DNA of 64,000 bases from Pachypanchax playfairii (lineage: Eukaryota; Chordata; Actinopteri; Cyprinodontiformes; Aplocheilidae), in assembly GCA_006937955.1 (NCBI GenBank), contig SSNP01000020.1:789504-853503 (forward strand). The letters run 5' to 3'. Under the pieces are notes generated by a model, which saw nothing but the letters and a program-made list of their open reading frames with translations, was not told the origin of the DNA and did no database searches. Below, piece after piece: positions 1-19,600 of the stretch. Every line of letters begins with the position of its first letter. Position 1 is the first letter of the stretch. Both the position numbers and the translations under genes were made by a program.

Positions 1-40
<40 letters not shown>

Positions 41-350
41 GTGTGTTCTGTTATCCTTATGGGGACCGTCCATTGACTTCCATTGATTTTAGTAACTAGA
101 TTTATACCTAACCCAAACCCTTTTCCTAACCTTAACCATTACTGATCTATAACTAACCCTAAGACTAACTAAAACTCTATTCACACCATACCTATAAACC
201 TAACCCCTAACCCTAAAAAGGGGAGTCCCCCTCATGGGGACCAGGCTTCGGTCCCCACAAGAACCCTCGGACCCCAGAAAGATAGTAAAAGTCAGGAAAC
301 GGGTCCCCAGGAGGTCAGAAATACAAACCCACACACACACACACACACAT
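1..350. repeat. AC microsatellite plus teleost interspersed repeat
   Basis: Positions 1-38 are pure (AC)n, and a second short (AC)n lies at about 331-348. Between them is AT/CTAA-rich sequence with CTAACCC-like words, then 'ggggaccaggcttcggtcccc', a small inverted repeat split here as ggggacc and ggtcccc. This combination of CA tracts, CTAACCC-like words and 'ggggacc' boxes recurs in fish genomes as an interspersed repeat (recalled, not searched). It is not a telomere: the CTAACCC words are irregular and scattered. Confidence 0.6.
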
Positions 351-1844
351 GCATGCACTCAAGAACTCAGTTTATGTTGACTTAACAACAAAAAGAAATC
401 TACAATATTTTAAATGTAGGACTGTTTCATATTTGACTGTAAAAAGCTTTACCATCTTTTTGTAACTGTAATCTGAGGAGAGGTCTGAAACTTTACATCT
501 CACTCATAGTGGGAACCAAAACCTAATAAATAGCTCCAAGATTTAAAGTACTTTTATTTTTGAAACATCCTTAATGAATGGGTGGGAAAATGACTTTAGA
601 ACAGTCTTCACACAGGAAATAAAGACTGCACTTACCATTAACCTTAAATTCATTTAGACATTTGACAGTGATGTAGATTGTTTAAATTAGATTTTCACTC
701 TGTAGTTCATTACAATCTGTCCTATTAGAGTGACAAATGCACAAACAGTTAGATGTTTAGGGCACATTAGAATAACTTTCCAACTCACATATTAGTGGAA
801 ATAAAGATAAATATTTAGTTTTGTTGTGTCTGCAAGCTCTCTGGAAATCATTTAGAACATAACTATCTGAAGAGGAGTGTGGGAACCACAGGGGGTGAGA
901 GGGAGTCACATATACAAATCAAGTGTAANAAAATTAAAAACATCACATGAAGCTAAGTGCATCACTTTACAGTCTGTAAATACATTTGAATCAGTTCACT
1001 TTAACATTATTAAGATATCTGGCAAAAACTCAAGTTTAACTTTCCAACAGTCATGATAGGAGGAAAAAAACATGTTGCAAACTGATGCTGTTTTGTGTAC
1101 AAACAACTTTGATCAAGTGCTGTGTTAATCCTGCTTTATTCAGACAACATTTTCCCTGAAGAAAAGCTGTTTGACAGTTTTAGATTGAAAAATCACCAAT
1201 ACAACTGTAAGGATTTCCTAACATAAACCTGCCCTTAAATATCTGCATAAATAAAGAAACAAGCTTCTTTTTCATGGGGGATTTTATTTACTTCTAACTT
1301 CCTGCGTGGCGCACTCTTCATCTCCAACAGCACAAATTTGTACCAACACCAATATCATATTCATAATTCATTCAGCTTAAATACAGCTCACAGTGCTGGA
1401 AACAGAATCTGAATTAAATTCATAACATTTTAATGATCTAATGAATAACATAAAGATTTATCACCTTCTGTTTTGCCCAACTGCAGTCACATTAATGAGC
1501 ATGTGTGTTTTATATCAACAGTAAAAACCTGTTTGTATCTGTAGCTTTAAATCAGCTGAGATCACAAAGAGAAAAAGTAAATACAGAAACTGATCCTTGT
1601 GTGTTTGATGTACCAGTGTCTAGCTCCAACTTGTGTTAATAACAAGTAACTACAACTTTTACTTTATGGGAAAAAATACTTGATTTCATTTTCCATCTAG
1701 GTTGTTTGTTTGTTTTTTTATAGAAAAGTGTAATTTAAAAAAAATTTGAATGACAAATTATCTTGTGACAATTTCTAATTTTTTGTTGATACAAATTCAA
1801 ACATTAGATGTTTTTTTGGGGGGGTGTTATGCCCGAGATGGACT
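351..1844. other. non-coding stretch, no gene recognised
   Basis: AT-rich sequence with stops in all frames. I see no splice-flanked coding segment. One ambiguous base (N) lies at 929. A polyT/polyA-rich stretch lies near 1700-1745. Confidence 0.6.
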
Positions 1845-1960
1845 GGTGGCATGTCCAGGTTTAACACCGCCTCTCACCCAGTGGCCCCTAGAGATAGACA
1901 CCTGCTACTTGGCTGTGACCCTCAACAGGAACAGGCAGGTAAAGAAAATGAGTGACTGAC
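1845..1960 (+). repeat. 3' fragment of a teleost SINE-like repeat
   Basis: The block contains a 'caccgcctctcacccagtgg' segment and ends with 'gaccctcaacaggaacaggc' followed by 'aggtaaagaaaatgagtgac'. The same ending, in the form 'accctga..ggaacaagc.ggta', occurs at 25155-25195 and 60820-60865. This is the familiar 3' end of a common fish SINE (from memory). The short reading frame over it is not a gene. Confidence 0.55.
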
Positions 1961-2149
1961 TGTTTTTTCTGTAGTTTCCCATGTCCTGTTGGGCAAGAAC
2001 AGAGAGACCAACATGCATAAAACATGTTAATGTAATTTAAATACAACACACATGAGTAATGACACACTGCTTAACACAAAATATTTATAGTTTCAGGCAC
2101 AGACAAGTTATTGTATCTGTGAACACCTGTGTGCATGGTCATGCTTGTG

Positions 2150-2560
2150 TCTACAGTCAGGTCTATATATTTGGACACTAACACAAGTTTTGTTATTTTA
2201 CCTGAACATATTTAAGATAGAGTTATATAATCAATATGGGCCTAAAGTTCAGACCCTCAGCTTTAATTTGAAGGGATTCACATCCAAATTGGATGAAGTT
2301 ATTTAGGAACTGCAGCTCTTTAAAATGTAGCCAGGTCTTTTTCAAGGGGTTCAAAAGTAATTGGACAGTCAACTCAAAAGCTATTCGATGGACAGATGTG
2401 GGCTGGTTCCTCGTTAATCCATCAGCAATTAAGCAGGTAAAAGGTCTGGAGTTTATTCCAGGTGTGGCATTTGCATTCAGAGGCTGTTGCTGTGAATCCA
2501 CAACATGTGATCAAAAGAGCTTCAATGGAAGTGAAGCAGACTATTTTTAGGCTGAAAACA
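2150..2560. repeat. degenerate DNA-transposon-derived repeat
   Basis: It starts near 'tatatttggacactaacaca' and contains 'ggggttcaaaagtaattgga' at about 2345-2365, words I recognise from abundant fish mariner/Tc1-type non-autonomous repeats. Both strands have 85-92 codon open frames, but neither resembles a protein family. The ends are not clear enough to give terminal repeats. Confidence 0.45.
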
Positions 2561-4214
2561 CTGATTTCATCCCCCAAAGTGTAGAACAATATTTCTGGGT
2601 CCTAGTTCAATATGACTGGAACAGGTTGGCATGCTGCTGAACTATTAGCTGCAGACACTCATGGTGCCACTCCCCAACCATCAGGTAAAAAGCCCTAACA
2701 CTACCTGTAAACAGATATTTCAAGTTTTGCAGTTTAGAGCACATATTGCAATAATCATACATCCTAGTTCTCACATTTTGCTTCTCTGACAGCAGATGGG
2801 CGTGTTTGAGTCTTACAGGTTTCTGTCTTTTATAACCATGTCTCCAGTCTCCTCACTGGTAAATCTGTCTGGTTTTGTTAAAGAGTCCCTTCCTTTAAAA
2901 ACAGTCTTTCTGAGGTTTCTGTTGAATATTTTAGCTCCACAGGTGTTCTTACCTTCATAGTGGGTGAAAACAGGTCAACAACTTCTCTTTCAGTTTTAAT
3001 CTCTCAAACTACGCAGGTGGTGATAAAACCCGAGTTCTAACGGTCTGTATCTGTTTCATCACAACTCCTTTGTTCGTTAGTATTCATCAGCTCCTGCAGT
3101 TGAAACCACGCCTAGCATGCTGCTGGCTAAAAGCTGTTAGCATAAGACGTAACAAACAGGAAAACACGACGTCTGACGTTGCCATGCTAGCGGGGCAGGA
3201 AACAGTATACATTGCACTCATCGGCTAGTTTGTTAGCCAATCAGAGTCCAGCAAATTAGAATAATGAATATGAACGAGCTGCTGATGAAGCAGCCTGACA
3301 GAAGGAGCCCAAACAACCCGAATTTTAATGCAGACAGATTGAAAGGTCTGTTAATCAGTGTTTCCTGGTGTTTTTTAGATATAAAATGTTTCATATTACT
3401 GGTTAACACTTAATAAATAACCACAAAGTCCTGAAACTTGTATGAATTGACCTCTTTAAAAGATTTTTTTGTGTCAAATACAAAATTCCTGGTCATTCTG
3501 ATTTTTTTACCTTCTCAAAGGGGTCAGGAAGTTTACATGTTGTCTCAGCAGAAGGATGGAGCCACTGCTGGAATTCTGAACCTACAGAGCAGGTTTTAAG
3601 ACCAGAAACTTCTTCTTGTGAGCTGTGGAGGATCATTCTGATGCTTATCTCTACATGTCAGTGCTCAGTGATACTGGAACTATTTTGTGGATTTAAACTG
3701 CCACTTCCATCATTGTACAGAAAACACTTACATCCAATCCTGGACGTTGTTACTTTGTTGTTCTAATATGTTTGTGGAAACAATCATGAATGCACAAAGC
3801 TCTGAATCTTCACAAATACACGGTAAATAAAACTTTTTTTTAATTCTTAGGGGTATTAATAGGTTGATAGGTGGTGCACTGACATGTACAATATCTTATC
3901 TGAAAACATGACCTGATCTGGTGCACGTTAGAGTATGTTGAGAAAAAGAGGTTGAAGAAAATGCTAAAGAGTCATGAGCAAGGAAAAATACAAAAACACA
4001 CTGAATTCTGGGAAACTTTGGCTAAGGACACGAGCACTAGGCCGACAGTATTAGAATAAACATAAGAAGAAACATTGCACACATTCCCAATATAAAGTGG
4101 GCTGAGTTTGCATTGACTTGACTGTCTCTTGAGTCTGGATTTAGAGAATTGTTTGTAAATCTTGACATCTTGAAGGGGTGTCCCATTTACCATTTTAACC
4201 ATTGCACTTTGTTA
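2561..4214. other. non-coding stretch, no gene recognised
   Basis: AT-rich intergenic sequence with short random frames only. I saw no RNA gene or coding exon. It may hold distal regulatory sequence for gusb, but nothing in it can be named. Confidence 0.5.
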
Positions 4215-4216
4215 TT

Positions 4217-4277
4217 TTCATTAATTCATTAATTCATTAATTCATTCATTCATTCATTCATTCATTCATTCATTCAT
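4217..4277. repeat. (TTCA)n / (TTAATTCA) microsatellite
   Basis: Tandem ttca units, with ttaattca variants at the left end, run for about 60 bp and end in 'catgtatgtatttatgta'. Confidence 0.9.
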
Positions 4278-4289
4278 GTATGTATTTAT

Positions 4290-4620
4290 GTATTTTCTAG
4301 GTTTCTAGGTTACTTCAGCATCATTTGTACAAGCATATCTCAGTGACAAATGATCATAACGTAATATCAGATTGTTGAGCTCCTCATCAACAAGTGCTCA
4401 GATTACATTCACAGCTACATTTTATCAATCTCTCTAAGATGTTCTGACCTGGAACCCAGAGTTCTGATAATCCCTCAACATTATGGGCGGAGCCTCATCC
4501 CTGCACCAACATTTAAATGATCACTTTCATTTCATGTATGAAATTATATAAAACTCACTTCGACTTCTGGTAAATATTTCTTCCACTACAGGATGAAATC
4601 TGCTCTGAATGTGTCTTTGG
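4290..4620 (+). repeat. unnamed dispersed repeat, copy 1
   Basis: The block from 'catcatttgtacaagc' through 'gttctgacctg' and 'gggcggagcctcat' to 'ttccactac' matches 10295-10640 in the same order with scattered substitutions and indels. Two diverged copies 6 kb apart on the same strand make this an interspersed repeat of roughly 330 bp. I cannot assign it to a family. Confidence 0.7.
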
Positions 4621-5604
4621 TCTGGAGAGAACACTGATTGCTGTCTGCTGTAGGAAAGATGCAGAGTACTCAGTTCTAATCAATTTTACAACCAGCTACA
4701 CCGGTTTTTCAGCTGCAAAAGTTCTGAATGTTGTAAAACACTTAAGTTTCTGCCAAATAGGTAAAGCGATACAGAGATAACAAAGGCATCGCATACTTCT
4801 ACTTAAATGAACATGTTTGTTACATACTAGTTATGTAAGCTAACCCAAGCAGATTGTTTTAACTGATAGTTACTGTTTGTTGTAATTTTCCAACAGATCA
4901 AGTCACTGATTGATCACCTTTGTCATCTACACCTGGTTTTTCCTGCAGAGAGAGAACGCTGAAGAGAACTCAGACCTTTTGTCACTGTGCTAAATAAGTA
5001 TGTAAGCAAATAAATAAACAAACAAACAAATAAATAAGTGTCTTTGTTATCCTCTTTTGAATATCAATGCTAAGGTGCATTAGAGCAGCATTATTTAATT
5101 TATTAATTCATTTGTTTTTTGGTGTATTTAGTTTTTGATATGAAGTTTTGTTATGATTTAGTTTGGGTTTTCTATCCTACATTAGAATCTCAGTATCTGG
5201 ATCTCCTTAGCTGTCTCTGCTTTCAGCTTCATCTGAACTCTTATCGGTGCATAATTACCACACTTCACCCTCTCTTGTCCTCATTCAAGTTAATATGAGC
5301 TCCTTTCTTTTGTGCAGGATTGTCAGCTTTTATTCATGTGAGTTGTTGGTTTGCCAGTTTCTCTGGTTACGTTTTGTCAGATGAAAGTGTTGCTGAGTTC
5401 CAAAAAAGAAATGTGAGAAAAAATGTATGAATTTGGAGTCCTTCATTCTACTGTCATTTAAATACACCTTACAGAAACAACAAGTCTAACTTACAAATGA
5501 TTCAAAGTTAGTTTTTTTAAAACATTTGGTTAGCCATCAAATGGCAATTAATAAAACATTTTTAACATTTTTTAAAAATTAGCTGAACAGGTTGAAAATC
5601 TGCT
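4621..5604. other. non-coding stretch with a small AAAC/AAAT repeat
   Basis: No coding exon was recognised. Positions about 5004-5037 are a short (aaac/aaat)n run. The rest is unique-looking AT-rich DNA. Confidence 0.5.
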
Positions 5605-5925
5605 GTTTTCCTCACATGCGGGTGGCCATGGCCCAGGTGGTAGAACGGGTTATCTGGTAACCGGAGGGTCGCCTGGCAGTTGTGTCCTTGGGCAAGGCAC
5701 TTCACTTCACCCATTCTGCCTGTTTGGTGGTGGCCAGAGGGTCTGGAGGCACCTGGCAGCCTCACCTCTGTCAGTGTGTGTTCCAGGACAGCTGTGGTTC
5801 CAACATGTGTGTAGTTTATCACCACCCAAATATGTGTGAATGACAAACTGCAGCGCTTTGAGAGTCATCTGATCTGATTTAAGAAATACACTGTAAAAGT
5901 ACACGCCATTTACATGGGAAACCTT
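5605..5925 (+). repeat. tRNA-like SINE, sense copy
   Basis: The head 'ggcccaggtggtagaacggg' resembles a tRNA A box. The body has the words 'gtgtccttgggcaaggcact', 'tctgtcagtgtgtgttccag' and 'agcgctttgagagtcat', and the tail ends near 'gtacacgccatttac'. Antisense copies lie at 20030-20280 and 61280-61560, and a 3' fragment at 25620-25735. The open frames on its - strand are repeat shadows. Confidence 0.7.
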
Positions 5926-6327
5926 CTGAAAGTATATAAGTATATAAATGCTTTTATTAAACTACCTAAAGTCACATGTTGTGATGTGTGATGAAAATGA
6001 CTGTCACACCATGAAACCTGTGTTCATTTATTAAAAATACATTTAATATTTGTGTAATTTACAAACATAACATCCATTTTAATAAAATAGGGAGGTTGTC
6101 AACTATCAATGAATGTCCTTTTAGATGAAAACGGCACTTAACATTATGGGGGATTGAACATCCAAAATCTAAAAAATAAATCAGAAAAGAGAGAAAATTC
6201 TGCAAAAAGCAACAGAAGCAGTTAACAATGCGCTACTGTTTTCTCTGTTCGATCAGATGTAAGTGCTTGTAAAAAGTGTGGAAATACGAAGGTAAGAAAC
6301 GCACGCTGATTGGTGGGTGCAGAGGTG
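5926..6327. other. proximal upstream region of gusb copy 1
   Basis: AT-rich sequence that becomes GC-richer towards the start codon. Nothing is recognisable before the CLEAR box at 6328. There is no clear TATA box. Confidence 0.4.
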
Positions 6328-6337
6328 GTCACGTGAC
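6328..6337. promoter_or_regulatory. CLEAR/E-box (GTCACGTGAC) upstream of gusb copy 1
   Basis: A perfect palindromic GTCACGTGAC lies 47 bp before the ATG of gusb copy 1. This is the consensus site for TFEB/MiT factors that coordinate lysosomal genes, and beta-glucuronidase is a lysosomal enzyme. The same 10-mer precedes copy 2 at 16538. The site is seen; its function is inferred. Confidence 0.75.
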
Positions 6338-6384
6338 TGAAACCCGTTTAAAGGTGCGGAGTCTCATCCACTGAGCAGCAGGAG

Positions 6385-14982
<8,598 letters not shown>

Positions 14983-16537
14983 TGGACGGCAGTGCATCAC
15001 ATTCCTGTAACACACTCTACCTCATGCAAAAGATTTCTCCTGACAAAATTCTATTTGTAAATTTCGCTTGGTTTACATTAGTAACAAATCAATAGATGCT
15101 GGTTTTCAAACTTTGGGAAAATCTTTTTTTTTTATCTCAGTTCTCTTTTTATTCCTTTACAGTTTGTTTGAATTTAAACTGTTACGAACACATGAACTGC
15201 ACTGGGAGAAATGACCTTCTGTGTACTATCCTCAACCAAAAATGTTAGAACATTCAGTATGATGAAGGTTGTTTGGATTGTTTCAGTGGGCAAAAGAAAC
15301 ACTTATATAGTCTACGAGATGATCTGCCAGTCCACTGTTTCCCCACAGCCTTGTCTTCATCACTGCTTTGGGTTGTGGGACCAGTCTGAAGGTTTGTTTA
15401 ACATGTTTGTAATTTTGATGTCATTGTAACACATGACCCATCAGGTGCCATTAATACTCTACAATCAGACAATGGGCATGTAGAGGTGTGTCCCTGGTGC
15501 ACACCTGAGTGAAGACTGAACAGAAGATCGTTAAAGGAACCTGTCAGCATCTAAATATCTACGTTCAGTGGTTTGATATGAATACATCATGTCATGCAGA
15601 TAAAACACAGCATGTTAGATGAAGATACTGATTTACCACTCTCTCATTTCTTTTACTAAAATAGTTTTGACATTTTAGAAGATTCCTGTTTGCAGTCAGA
15701 CAGGATTTCTGTGTTGAAATGTCCAAAAGGTATGCTCTGTACAACCAATAAGAGAGTCTGTGAGGGCCTGTTGGACTTCTAGGACATGATTTTTTATTTT
15801 AATGTCAAAGCTAATCAAAAATTATTTCAATTCTGTGGGAAAATTAAGGAAAATAAATTTTGTTTATCAGTTGGAAATCGAAGTGTTTGTGGTTATTTTG
15901 TGTTGGTATCGTTTCATTTCGTGTACATATATATAAAATCAATATCCTTTTGAAATACTTTGGTATGCTATTAATTATCAATATTATGGTAATAACAACA
16001 TCTCAACAACTACTTGATTTTCCTTGTTGCAATCACAAGAATTCTTCTTATTATATGTAACTGGACTTATTCTTTGGTTGAAGATTTAACCTTTTATCCA
16101 AAAGTTCTGAACCAGGTTGGAAATTTCGGTTTTTTTGGTCATAGATGAAATAAAGATATGAATTTGTTAAAGTTACTAAAGACTCTCTGAAAAACCCTGA
16201 GAATATGTCACCTGACCACAGAAACCATCTTTATCTCAACATGAGAGGCAGAAAACATATTTCAAGATGAACAGGTGTAAACTGCAGGTGAGTCCATCGG
16301 TGAAGTGACGCCTCAGTATTACGGAGGGTTGGTCTCTTGCGCCATCTTGTGTAAATAACAAGTAACTGCAACTGTAAATAGACATTAACATCTTTAGACA
16401 ATTAAATTATATAGTTTTAAGCATTTTCTCTGTAATGTTTCAATGTGTATGAGTTTATAAGAACGTTATTAGTTAGTTCTAAAATGTCCGATAAAACTAG
16501 AATCTAACAGATTGGGAGCCACGTGATTGTAAGACTA
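14983..16537. other. gusb copy 1 3' UTR and spacer between gusb copies
   Basis: No further coding sequence was seen. The best polyadenylation signal is AATAAA at 15852-15857, followed by GT-rich sequence; a second lies near 16149. The 'gcgccatcttgtg' element near 16341 and the E-boxes at 16520 and 16538 suggest that the promoter of copy 2 occupies the last 300 bp. Confidence 0.6.
15852..15857 (+). terminator. candidate poly(A) signal of gusb copy 1
   Basis: AATAAA about 870 bp after the stop codon, followed within 40 bp by a T/GT-rich stretch (gtgtttgtggttattttgtg). It is chosen as the strongest of several A-rich candidates. Confidence 0.45.
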
Positions 16538-16547
16538 GTCACGTGAC
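16520..16547. promoter_or_regulatory. E-box and CLEAR box upstream of gusb copy 2
   Basis: CACGTG at 16520-16525 and a perfect GTCACGTGAC at 16538-16547, the latter 68 bp before the chosen ATG at 16616. The surrounding sequence is unlike that of copy 1, so conservation of the 10-mer stands out. Confidence 0.7.
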
Positions 16548-16615
16548 TGAGGAAGGCGGAAATCTGCAGAGTTACCGTTGACATTTGATTGTGTGCAGTA
16601 ACAGAGCTGCAGGAG

Positions 16616-19600
16616 ATGCTGCGTGTTTTGTGTCTTGTTGCTGCGTTTGACGCGGTGCTCCTGTTGGACACCGGCATGCTCTTCCCCCGGGAGTCTTCCT
16701 CCAGACAGGTGAAGGAGCTGAACGGGCTCTGGGCTTTTAGGGCGGACAGGTCCCCAAACAGGAACCAGGGCTTCGAGGAGGCTTGGTTCAAAAGTCCTCT
16801 GGCACAGGTGAGTGGGACTCTTAGAGAACAGGTACTTTCACCCCTAAAAAGTAACTTACTTTGTTAGATTGACAACTGAAAGTTACTAAAATATTCCTGT
16901 ACTGTGTTATGACACATAAACAACTTGTACATTAAGGTAAATATAATTAGCACAATTCAAAATGTTTTCGGAGTTTAGAGTTACTGAATCAAACTGTTTG
17001 TCACACAATTTCAACAGACAGCCAAAATAAACGTTTCCCCATAACAGGAAGTAGTTACCAAACTTTGTGGTTGAAAGTACAAAAATGTCATGACTAATGT
17101 GTTTCTGTCAGACAGTGATTTACTGCTTGTAGGCAGATTTAAGGGGATATTGACAGATAAGTGAAATAAGTTTAGTGTGATGAGTAAAAACTCTTTCCAC
17201 AGAACTAAACTGCAGTTGTTTGATGAATGTTCTCTAGACTGGTCCAGTGATTGACATGCCAGTTCCCGCCAGCTACAATGACATCACACAAGACGCCACT
17301 CTGAGAGATTTCATTGGCTGGGTGTGGTATGAGAGAGAGGTGGTGGTTCCTGCCCACTGGATCACTGATGAGGGAACACGAGTGGTCCTCAGAGTGGGAA
17401 GTGCTCACTATTATTCAGTGGTGGTGAGTATAGTGTGTCTCGTCCTGAGCCATAACAGTTCAACAAAATGAAAAACTAGAGATTTGATGTTTGTTCTTTT
17501 CTCTCCACCAGTGGGTGAACGGTGTGAAAGTGACGGAGCATGAAGGTGGTCATCTTCCTTTTGAGGCTGAGATAGATCGTTTACTTCGGAAGAATCCCAC
17601 CAAATCGTGCAGGATCACCATCGCTGTCAACAACACTCTGACTCTGCATACTCTCCCTCCAGGCAGCATCCAGTACATTAATGATCGCACCAGGTTTGTA
17701 CCATTTTATTTCTATAAAAAAACTCTTGTATCATCACCAAGAGACAGTGAGATTTGCTTCCTGCCACAGATCTCTAGGAACCGCTCCACGTGCTTTCAAA
17801 TTGAACAAACGCTGTGACAAACTGCTGGCTGGCAAATCCAGAATTTATAATGTTACTTCTCACTTATAAAGATCTAAACAACCAACTTTCATCTTATATT
17901 AAAGATCTTTTTGTCTCATATGTTCCTAACAGAACATTTTACTCTCAGACTGCAGGTCTGCTTGTGGTTCCTCGTTGGTCGAGGCAGAAGGTCTCATCCT
18001 GGTTCTGGTTTCTTCCTGTTTCTGTTTCATGGTGCTCAGGATGGAGGATTGTGTTGAAATGATGATTCAATCCAATCACCTGGTTTCTTCTGACAGGAAA
18101 CATTTTACTAATCTATCCGTCTTCTTCCAATTATCCACTGTTGATTCACGGGGGCAACAGTTTCAGGAGAGATACCCAGACACCCTTTAACCCAACAACA
18201 CTCTCCAGCTCCTCCTGGGGATCCCCAGATGTTTCCAGGCCAGAGAGATTATATAATCCCTCCAGTGGGTTCTGGGTCTGACTGTGGGTGTCCTCCCTGT
18301 GGGACATGAGTAAAAACCTCCATAGGGAGGCGACCTGGAGGCCTCCTGATCAGCTGCTCGTACCACCACAGCTGATTCTTTTTGATGTGGAGGAGCAGCA
18401 GCTCATTTCAGTTGCTTGTATCTGAGATCTTGTACTTTTTTACTAATTGACTTTTTTAATTCACTGAATGAATCTGATCATCTTACAGTTTGATTAATTA
18501 TTTAGAATTAATTAGAAGAAACTCTGATTTCAGAATCAAGCTTTACTGCCAAATATCATTTGCACAATTCAAGAAATTTGACCTGGAAGAGAAACACAGA
18601 CCCTCCCCTTCTGAGGCCGCCATTTTTCTGACGCCAGGGTAGAGATAGGAATATTGAAGAGCGATGACATTTGGACAGAGAAGAGGAAATAGAAATCCTC
18701 TCACCCAGTGAGAGGCCCTCAGGGGGGCGCTGTAGGAGATTACAAAAAAACCCTCAGCAGTGAACACACACAATATCAGGTGACATCAGGATGACATCAG
18801 AGGGAAATTTTTAGAATTTGTCGAAACACCAGGTAACTGTCAGCTCCAATCAGAAGAAGTCCCAGTATGTAAATATATTTAGCTGAATTTCCCAAAGAGA
18901 ACCTTCCCGAGGGATTAATAAAGTATTTCTTATCTTATTCCACATCCTCGATCTCCAACACAGAAAGGCAAACCATTTTCCACTCGCCCACAAGCCCACG
19001 GTGTACCTGACTGGGTGGGTCGAATCGGGACATGAGGGCTCCCCCTTTACGAGCATCAGGGTTGAAAAATAATTCCCAATTGTGCCGAGTGACCAAGTTA
19101 CCAGATCCACAAGTTGGGATTCAAAGATCATACAGAGAAGAACAAGTGGGGGGGGGGGAATGTTTCAGAGCATCTGTCCTCCTCAACAGCTGAGCATAAT
19201 CTGATCTGTTGACCTTTAAAATGACTTGACTTGTTACATATCAATAAAAAAGCCTGCAGTTTTCACTTTGTTTGTGGACTTTTCTTTCTCTGGGAGCTTG
19301 TTTACAGTTTGTTCAAACATTTATGGACGTGATAACTAATTAATAAAATCTTCTTGGTCTCCAGGTATCCTGATGGCTTTTTTGTGCAAAGCATCTACTT
19401 TGATTTCTTTAACTATGCTGGGATACATCGTCCTGTACTGCTCTACACAACGCCTAAAGCCTATATTGATGACATCACAGTGGTTACGGACTTCTTAGAT
19501 AACACCGGTAAACTAACCTTCTCTACACACAGAACTCCATTTACACAACGATTTACTCATTTTCAGATCTTTACTGTTATCCAAGCTTCTGTATAAGTTT

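Noticed and set aside
100..220. Interstitial telomeric repeat
   Set aside because: CTAACCC words are irregular and mixed with other sequence; there is no (TTAGGG)n run.
5605..5680. Functional tRNA gene at the SINE head
   Set aside because: No complete cloverleaf or canonical B box here; it is a SINE head.
5562..5904. - strand frames of 65-94 codons
   Set aside because: Translations of the tRNA-like SINE, reproduced by its other copies.
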